13,317 nt of DNA, taken from assembly GCA_004802725.1 (NCBI GenBank), contig SGPM01000532.1, positions 1 through 13,317 of the forward strand. The letters run 5' to 3'. A model generated the notes under the pieces. It was given only the letters and a program-made list of their open reading frames with translations, was not told the origin of the DNA and did no database searches. This document shows, in pieces, positions 8,230 to 13,317 of this stretch. This DNA is from Antrodiella citrinella (Eukaryota; Basidiomycota; Agaricomycetes; Polyporales; Steccherinaceae). Positions within the stretch are counted from its first letter, which is position 1. Each line of letters begins with the position of its first letter. The position numbers and the translations under genes were made by a program.

Positions 8230-8532
8230 CCAGCTGCAAAAGCCAACATAGACCACTTCCCTAACCAGAAGTGATATCTAACCCTAAGTATACTGTGGGT
8301 CGCTTTGGGTCTTTATTCTACTCGTGGTGGTCTACGATCCTCCAGGTCATGGCGACTCGAGCGATGGTCGCGTAGGTCTGGGTACCCTGTGTTCTGGGAT
8401 GGTACCGACAAGATGCTTGAACGATAGTCGCAGTGCGTGCTTGCATTTTCTACTTGTCTGCCCAGAAAAATTGCTCGTGAGGACCTCCAGAGGTGGCATC
8501 CTTTTCAGCGTCTTCGGAAAGTATCTTTCCTA
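8230..8532. other. Copy-B-specific insertion of about 300 bases
   Basis: Copy A reads ttgggccagagcctttgtcg without interruption (around 3190). In copy B, ttgggcca (ending about 8229) and gagcctttgtcg (from about 8533) are separated by about 300 unrelated bases. No terminal inverted repeats, target-site duplication or coding frame of note were seen. Deletion from copy A is equally possible. Confidence 0.55.
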
Positions 8533-8729
8533 CGAGCCTTTGTCGTTCCGGCTACCCTTGGTGCAACGTACAGATCATTGCTAGTGTCGCCTTGGGACCT
8601 CTTTGTGCCTCCGTGGCTGCGAAGAGAGGTGGCGTCTGAAAACACATGATAGCGCGCCTTGGGTATGCTGCGAACAACTCGCAGGGGAGATACCAGAGAC
8701 GCGTTGCGGGACCTTATGATTCCTACCAA
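8505..8729 (-). other. Possible coding block, copy B equivalent of 3131-3502
   Basis: This minus-strand frame has about 74 codons and aligns without gaps to the copy A frame over about 60 codons (SL.SHGG, NDLYVA.R.AGTTKA). It has no ATG at its start and ends soon after the similarity. The sequence continuing the copy A protein (SVECLQESRW) appears separately in B at about 8155-8185 as SVECLRESRW, displaced by the 300-base insertion. If this was a gene, copy B is broken or spliced differently. Confidence 0.22.
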
Positions 8730-8788
8730 AGGAGCGAGCGAGTCACGTACAATCTGGCGGCATGTGTCCAGAGATGCAAGTATGCTGC

Positions 8789-9490
8789 TTGGTCACGCAC
8801 GGATCTTGATGGATTTTATTTCGCCTTGCATTGCTTCCTGCTCTCTCTTTCTTGCGTCTTGGTGTCATTTTTGGACGAGCGCAGTGTACTCATTTCCCGA
8901 GACCTGGGAGATTCGACCACGGCCGTAACAAGGCAACGAGCTTCACGCACAGGACACAAAGCGACTCGAGCCTTTGGCTCTTTTCGCGGGCGGTCGCTCC
9001 TCTTGGCCAATAGGGCTGGGAATTAAGGAGTGGCCAATATGCCCAACCCCGGTGATGTTTCAGTGGATCTCCGCTCGCCGCAGGCCGATCTGCTTCTTCT
9101 TGCTCCTTCACTTTTTCCTGGAGTTGAGCAGGAGAGTGGGTATGGGGGTCTGGAAACGTCGGCGCACGCTGCGAAATTTACGTGGTTGCGTGGCGAATGT
9201 GGTCCGAGGGGTTCATAGAAACGGTTGGGCGTTGTTCCGGATACGAAAGGGTTACGAACAGAGAGACGGCTTGGTGGACGACAATCGTGGACCGTGTTCG
9301 ACTTTGGAGAGGGTGCTGTGGTGCAGGGTGCGTATGGACATGAGCGGGGGAGGAATGTTGTTGTTCGGTTCGGATATAAAGTCGCTGGATGTTCCGCCTC
9401 AATCGCCCCCAACTCCTGCCCTTCCATCATGACAGGAAGGCAGGCTATGCTACCCTCCGCGAGGTAGTAATCCGGTTCCCATTTCCCAAT
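8789..9490. other. Copy-B-specific insertion of about 700 bases
   Basis: Copy A reads gcaagtacgctgc directly followed by agtccctgttcctattgacgac (about 3414-3450). In copy B, gcaagtatgctgc (ending 8788) and agttctcgttcctcttgatgat (from 9491) are separated by 702 bases. Open frames of 80-200 codons occur on both strands inside, but none carries a motif I recognise. The ends show no inverted repeat and no clear target duplication. Confidence 0.6.
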
Positions 9491-9899
9491 AGTTCTCGTT
9501 CCTCTTGATGATCGGTACCGTGATTTCGTGCACGACGCGTTCCGACGTGCATACGCACCTCTCTGTTTTTCACAGGTTCCTTCTTGACGATCGTCAGATC
9601 CCCTACCCGGTGTTTTGTTACTCAGCATTTGCAGGATCAGCGACGACCCTTCACTGAGCTTGTCGTATAATCGGCGGAACCTGTTCTTCTACCCCGCTCG
9701 ACAGGAAAACCTCCCCACCACACGTTCACGCAGTGCCTACATCGATGATCCACGGACACGAATTTCCATCCGTCCGCAAGCCACACCCCACGTCGCCAGT
9801 CTTCGTACATAGCTCCAGTCGCCAGCTGTCGGGTGTCCTCCCACCACTTTGTTTTGTCATGGTTACGGCACCTACGGGAAGCTCTAACAGAGATTCGTT

Positions 9900-10069
9900 C
9901 TCGAGTATGACAATGGTGGCGCAGGGCATCGTACTGGCGCGTCGGATGTCTCCCTGTCGTCGATACGAACGCTTGGCGGTGCTTGCGCGTTCTGGGTGTC
10001 GTATCGTGGTTTCCGTGGTGAGGTTGGGTGTCTCGCTGGACTTCTTTTGGTGCGTTTTGGAGCGTCGGA
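9900..10069. other. Copy-B-specific insertion of about 170 bases
   Basis: In copy A gagattcgct runs straight into cgggggttcgcgtgcgagaag (about 3813-3840). In copy B gagattcgtt and cgggggttcacgcgcgagaag are separated by about 170 bases with no recognisable content. Confidence 0.5.
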
Positions 10070-10862
10070 CGGGGGTTCACGCGCGAGAAGACGGGGTACC
10101 GTCGGTAAGGACTTGCTTGGAGCTGGCGAGCTGTGCTTGACTGTACGTGGGCCTATGCGTCCACGAGATTCACCGGGGTTCGGATTGCTTTGGCGTGTCA
10201 TATTATGTTGGTTCCTCCCTGAAAGCAGGGCATGCATCGTCACCGTCACTTGTTGCACGTCTTCTTCGCTCTCTTGAGGGCCGGTTCGTTTCGGACGACA
10301 GACGTTCGGGGGCGTCAGGGAAGTGGAGGTGGACATCAGGTTCGCGCCCCGAAGCCTTGTGCACTAGGGTGCGTGTTTCCGTTCGCCTGTGAGCAGGAGC
10401 CAGCAGAACGCTCGTGGATGCTACTTGATTGTGGAGTCTCTTGTGGACTTGGTGGTGTAGCGGGGGAAAGTGCCTCCGTCCGAGGGTACCTTTCGAGAGT
10501 GTGTTGATGGTGGACTCGAAGGCTTTCACGTATTTTTGGATTGTTTTGCATGCCTTCGTGGTGTGTCCATCGTTCGTTGGTGATGGATGGAGTCTGTCTC
10601 TTACCACTCTGTTGAGATCAGCCCTTGTACTTGTGAGTCTTTCCCCACTAAGAGGCCATGCGCATATCTGACGCGTCGTCACGCAGAAATGTATCTTGTT
10701 CATAGTGAAAGACAATGTTGCGTTCATTGATATCCAAAACCTGGTCATGTCTACTACAGAGGGACAGATAACTCGACGCCAGCGTACGAGTACAATCGTT
10801 CCAATCAACGATCGCTTTGAGACAGAGGCTTGACACCTGAACTGGGAGATGGGAATCCGGAA

Positions 10863-10925
10863 CTCGAGTGAAATGCAATGAGGGTCAACAAGTCTGACGA
10901 CTGACAAGATAGAAAAGTTGCTTAC
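10863..10925 (-). other. Predicted intron after exon D, copy B
   Basis: 63 nt on the minus strand, donor GTAAGC after TTCC, acceptor CACTCGAG. It matches 4478-4535 in copy A. Confidence 0.5.
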
Positions 10926-11047
10926 GGAACTGAGCCTCCATCCTCGCTAGCACCCGCCCACCCGGCTTGGGGAGCCAACGACGTCTCGCTGGCACCCGTC
11001 ACTAATCCCTTCGATCGTGCTTGAGGAGCCCCACGGATGGCGTCGAC
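10926..11047 (-). other. Predicted exon D, copy B
   Basis: 122 nt between acceptor TTTTACAG and donor GTAAGC. One frame is open throughout (VDAIRGAPQARSKG...GASEDGGSVP). Copy A's version (about 4536-4609, 74 nt) lacks a roughly 45-base segment that in B looks like an internal tandem duplication around ctcgctRgcacccg, and it contains a TAG in the matching frame. The reading frame is therefore not conserved between copies. Confidence 0.4.
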
Positions 11048-11147
11048 CTGTAAAATGAAAGTGAAAGCTGGAATGGAAATGTTAGCTACGAACAGGAATA
11101 AGTTAGAAGGAAGAAAGAAGACTGAGACGCAGTCAGTTATATAGTAC
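11048..11147 (-). other. Predicted intron between array exon A5 and exon D, copy B
   Basis: 100 nt, donor GTACTA, GCTAAC branch region and a long pyrimidine tract before TTTTACAG. A stem-loop (11150-11168) ends two bases before the donor. Confidence 0.5.
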
Positions 11148-11149
11148 CC

Positions 11150-11168
11150 CGCTAGCCCCCGACTAGCG
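11150..11168. other. Stem-loop at the 5' splice site of exon A5, copy B
   Basis: Arms cgctag and ctagcg enclose cccccga. It sits at the position that corresponds to the A1 stem-loop (12775-12793). The copy A version at 4700-4716 keeps the inner arms gctag and ctagc. Confidence 0.5.
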
Positions 11169-11394
11169 AAAGTCCAAAGCTTCCTTCGGTCTCCTGGGTC
11201 CTCGGTCTTGAGCACACACACACGCGGATGATGTTGAGGCGAATCTAGCTAGAAAACAAAAGAGGGAAGAAAAGGGAGGATGGCGGAGGAAACTATATAT
11301 GTGAGACGTGGTACGAAGAATCAAGTAGAAGTAAAAGGTTGTCGAGGTCAACAACGTTACCTGTCCCCGAGAATGCCGACAAACAAAGGAAACT

Positions 11395-11456
11395 CTGCGA
11401 ACATGAAGAGAAACGGTTAGTAAGTTTGAGATGGAAGCCGTTAACGAAGAACTTAC
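11395..11456 (-). other. Repeated B-C intron, copy B unit 4
   Basis: 62 nt, GTAAGT donor, perfect TACTAAC at 11422-11416, TTCGCAG acceptor. Confidence 0.6.
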
Positions 11457-11818
11457 CGCAGAAGTTAATGGGAACGCGAAGCGGAGGCGGAGATCTGAAA
11501 GAGCAGAGAGGCACAGAAAGTCAGCGTGCACTGGAGGAAAGACCGAAAAACCATCGAGAACGCCGCCACGTCCCAACAGCCATACCTCTCCGGCCCACAG
11601 GCGACTGATTCCATAACCCTAAGTATCCATCTCGTGTCCTTGATCCTTGGCCTTGAGCACACACACGAGCGGATGATCTTGAGGCGGACCTCGCTGGAGA
11701 AAAGCACAAACAAAGAACAAAGAAATCGTGAACGCGCGAACGAACGACGTGAAGCAAAATTCACCTGGATTCGACGTTATCTTGACTCTTGACGACATCG
11801 AGAACGACCACGACGAAG

Positions 11819-11879
11819 CTAAAACAACAAGGGAAGCGGTTAGTAAGTCTGAGGTGAGATCCGGAAACGAAGTACTTAC
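11819..11879 (-). other. Repeated B-C intron, copy B unit 3b
   Basis: 61 nt, GTAAGT donor, perfect TACTAAC at 11845-11839, GTTTTAG acceptor. Confidence 0.62.
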
Positions 11880-12030
11880 CACCGAAGTAGACGGTGACGC
11901 GAGGCAGCAGAGACTCGGTAATCTGAAAGAGCGAAGCAAAAAAGGTAAGCATGTACTGAAGCTTATAATCGAAAGTTCACCTGTATTCAAGGCCCGCTTT
12001 CTGGACACACGCCCATCACAACAGACGAAC

Positions 12031-12094
12031 CTAATGAACATTAAGGCAAGCGGTTAGTAAGTCTGAGATAGAACCCGACGACAAACTACGTTAC
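12031..12094 (-). other. Repeated B-C intron, copy B unit 3
   Basis: 64 nt, donor GTAACG (weaker than its relatives), perfect TACTAAC at 12059-12053, TTCATTAG acceptor. Confidence 0.55.
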
Positions 12095-12439
12095 CGCCGA
12101 AGCGAGCGGCGAAGTAAGAAAGGAAGAAATCTAGAAGAACAAAAAAACGACAGTAAGCATGTCCAGACAAGAAGACCCAAACACCGTCGAGAGATGGCAC
12201 AACATACACACCTTTCCAGCCCACAGACGACTAAGTTCATAATCCTGTGTATTCAATGTCCGTCGCGTCTCCTCGGTCCTTGGTCTTGCCACTGATCTTG
12301 AAGCGTACCTAGCTAGAGATAAGGGAAGAAAGAACAAGATATGCGTGAGCGCAACATCGGAGAGACAGGAATCGAGAGTTCACCTGTATTCATGACACGC
12401 TGTTTTTACGAGTCTTGACGACCACAAAAAACGACGAAC

Positions 12440-12502
12440 CTAATGAACATTAAGGAAAGCGATCAGTAAGTCTGAGATAGAACCCGGCAACAAATTACTT
12501 AC
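12440..12502 (-). other. Repeated B-C intron, copy B unit 2
   Basis: 63 nt, GTAAGT donor, branch TACTGAT at 12478-12472, TTCATTAG acceptor. It follows a 36-nt B exon that reads DSILSRVAAHSG when joined to exon A2. Confidence 0.6.
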
Positions 12503-12630
12503 CGCCGGAGTGAGCGGCGACGCGAGAAAGAATAGAATCTATGTAGAAGAGCAAAACAAGAAACAACAACACAGTAAGTGCGTTCAAGGAGAGACTCAAA
12601 TGCCGTCAAGAATTGTCCGAACAGCCATAC

Positions 12631-12736
12631 CTGAGTAGCTCGCATACGGCTGGTTCCAGAGCCTTTCCATCGTGTCTCCTCTGTCTTCAGTCTTGACTCT
12701 TGAAAGCCCACACGGATGATCTTGAGGCGAATCTAG
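12631..12736 (-). repeat. Array exon A2, copy B (predicted)
   Basis: 106 nt between TTCCACAG and GTATGG. It reads RVKTEDRGDTMERLWNQPY in the frame reached when exon A1 is read as VLKTEDRD and the 36-nt interval between them is removed. A1 and A2 thus each carry a KTED peptide in one continuous frame in this copy. Confidence 0.5.
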
Positions 12737-12772
12737 CTGTGGAAGAAGAGAAAACATAATTTCGAAGCGTAC

Positions 12773-12888
12773 CTGACCAGCCCCCGGCTGGTCTGAATCC
12801 CAATAAGTCCAACGGTCTCCTCGATCCCGGTCCCGGTCCTCGGTCTTGAGTACACACACACACTCGAACGATGTTGAGGCGAATCTAG
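12773..12888 (-). repeat. Array exon A1, copy B (predicted)
   Basis: 116 nt, acceptor TTCCACAG, donor GTACGC. Frame 3 reads VLKTEDRDRDRGDRWTYW and ends in phase 0, so it flows into exon A2. Frame 1 is also open; frame 2 begins with TAG. Confidence 0.5.
12775..12793. other. Stem-loop at the 5' splice site of exon A1, copy B
   Basis: Perfect eight-base arms gaccagcc and ggctggtc with loop ccc. It is the counterpart of 6309-6327. Confidence 0.55.
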
Positions 12889-12957
12889 CTGTGGAAGAAG
12901 GGGGAAAAGATCAGCATGCAAAATGGCCACTCGGTCCCAAGGCGGGCGCGACGAGGG

Positions 12958-13130
12958 TAGAAGTCCAATCCGTGTCCATCGCCACCACTCCGAGTCCCAA
13001 GTCCCAAATCCAGTGTCCATCTTCATCACTTCAAGTCCAAAGTCCAGAAGTCCCAAGTCCAGTTCCATCACCACAACCCAAAGTCCAGTGTCCATCGTCA
13101 CCTCCCAAAGCACAATGTCCAAATGTCCGA
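12958..13130. repeat. Imperfect minisatellite, copy B
   Basis: Degenerate units with the core aagtccagtgtccatcgtcacc, plus extra short blocks (aagtccaaagtccagaagtcccaagtcc region) absent from copy A. The flanks on both sides are almost identical to copy A, so the tract itself is the variable part. Confidence 0.65.
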
Positions 13131-13193
13131 TGAACCCAAAGAAATGAGAATGATACGCGGCGTAATGTCGAAGAGGGGGAGCGGAGGGAGACC

Positions 13194-13317
13194 TCAACGC
13201 CACGGATTGTAGAGCACGTCCTCAGACCAGTCGCCACAACTGTACCTGACGACCTCCCGATCCCGCTTGAAAAGCTCGTGGTTCCAGGCGCGGAAGACGG
13301 TTGACTGGTGTCGAAGG
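13194..13317 (-). CDS. KKVRF-motif protein, C-terminal 40 codons (copy B, cut by right edge)
   Basis: This minus-strand frame ends at TGA (13196-13194) and is nearly identical to the end of the copy A gene. Over this stretch I see only one changed residue, Arg instead of Thr in the REVVxYSCG segment, from two adjacent base changes at 13245-13246. Those changes also create TCAG-GTAC, the same boundary found at the ends of array exons A1 and A2. The N-terminal KKVRF part lies beyond the window. Confidence 0.65.
   Translation of the reverse strand, partial: LRHQSTVFRAWNHELFKRDREVVRYSCGDWSEDVLYNPWR

Larger units (their letters stand above)
11140..12888 (-). repeat. Array of repeated exon-intron modules, copy B
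   Basis: Same architecture as 4690-6431. Predicted A exons start at 12888, 12736, 12312, 11693 and 11248, each after a YYNNAG acceptor and with CTAGRTTCGCCTCAA (CGAGGTCCGCC in the fourth). B exons of 36-43 nt end at 12503, 12095, 11880 and 11457, each before GTAAGT or GTAACG. C exons of 50-56 nt follow the introns with TACTAAC or TACTGAT. In this copy A1 spliced to A2 to B2 stays open (DSILSRVAAHSG in B2), but the next C exon brings a stop. I could not carry one frame through the array. Confidence 0.65.
7987..13317. repeat. Tandem duplication, copy B (runs off right edge)
   Basis: This is the second copy of the unit described at 3000-7986, directly adjacent and in the same orientation. It stops at the window edge inside the C-terminal coding part of the KKVRF gene, so most of that gene and its upstream region are not visible. 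Relative to copy A it contains three extra segments (about 8230-8532, 8789-9490 and 9900-10069). Similarity to copy A is very high in the last about 500 bases and clearly lower, with many indels, further left. Confidence 0.85.

Noticed and set aside
8789..9490. DNA transposon or solo LTR in copy B
   Set aside because: The ends (ttggtcac and ttcccaat) form no convincing terminal inverted repeat or TG...CA pair, and no flanking duplication was found.
9023..9628. 201-codon minus-strand open frame over the copy B insertion
   Set aside because: It spans the insertion junction at 9490, has basic low-complexity composition with many Arg, Ser and Pro, competes with plus-strand frames of similar length, and shows no motif.
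9637..10080. 147-codon minus-strand frame rich in Trp in copy B
   Set aside because: The equivalent stretch in copy A has a stop (GTA TAG) and frame changes, and the frame runs into a copy-B-specific insertion.
10203..10907. 234-codon minus-strand open frame in copy B
   Set aside because: The matching part of copy A shifts frame repeatedly, and the open frame crosses the predicted splice acceptor at 10863. Similarity exists in more than one frame, so it reflects DNA similarity only.
4974..12476. Recurring short motif gttagtaagtctgaga at several places, considered as a CRISPR-like or satellite repeat
   Set aside because: Spacing is irregular and large (about 200-600 bases), and the motif is explained as the reverse strand of a branch site within a duplicated intron.

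Overview
This window looks like nuclear DNA of a filamentous fungus, most likely a basidiomycete (Agaricomycete). The reasons are very short spliceosomal introns (about 54-64 nt) with GTRNGT-type donors and, in many, a perfect TACTAAC branch site; small secreted proteins with a signal peptide followed by a dibasic Kex2-like site; and GC-moderate, gene-sparse sequence. No rRNA, tRNA, CRISPR or bacterial-type operon was seen.

Left part (1-2990). Two tandem minus-strand genes encode small secreted proteins of apparently the same type. The first runs off the left edge (1-146). The second (779-1366) is intact but split by two 54-nt introns, both hidden inside a continuous open frame or just past its end. 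Splicing restores a 159-residue protein with two cysteines. Both genes have a TATA box about 70-80 bp upstream of the ATG. From about 1450 to 2990 I see no supportable gene.

Right part (about 3000-13317). This is a direct tandem duplication: copy A at about 3000-7986 and copy B at about 7987 to the right edge, where it is cut. Each copy reads on the minus strand, in transcription order: a gene for a protein with an N-terminal KKVRF motif (complete at 6709-7395 in A, only the last 40 codons in B); a G-rich (minus strand) minisatellite; an array of repeated exon-intron modules (about 4690-6431 in A, 11140-12888 in B); and then a less conserved 1.6-2.9 kb block with weak coding signal. The copies are nearly identical around the KKVRF C-terminus and the first array exon, and much more divergent further downstream, where copy B also has three insertions.

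The most unusual element is the exon-module array. Intron boundaries, branch sites and acceptors recur in every module and in both copies. The exons between them differ in length by amounts not divisible by three and often contain stops. A small stem-loop abuts the 5' splice site of the first and last array exons, and its stem shows compensatory changes. This suggests a long spliced transcript whose splicing, not its reading frame, is maintained, or a decaying gene that still looks spliceable. How the KKVRF gene relates to this transcript is open. Three ambiguous bases in copy A and the near-identity of the two ends mean an assembly artefact should also be kept in mind.
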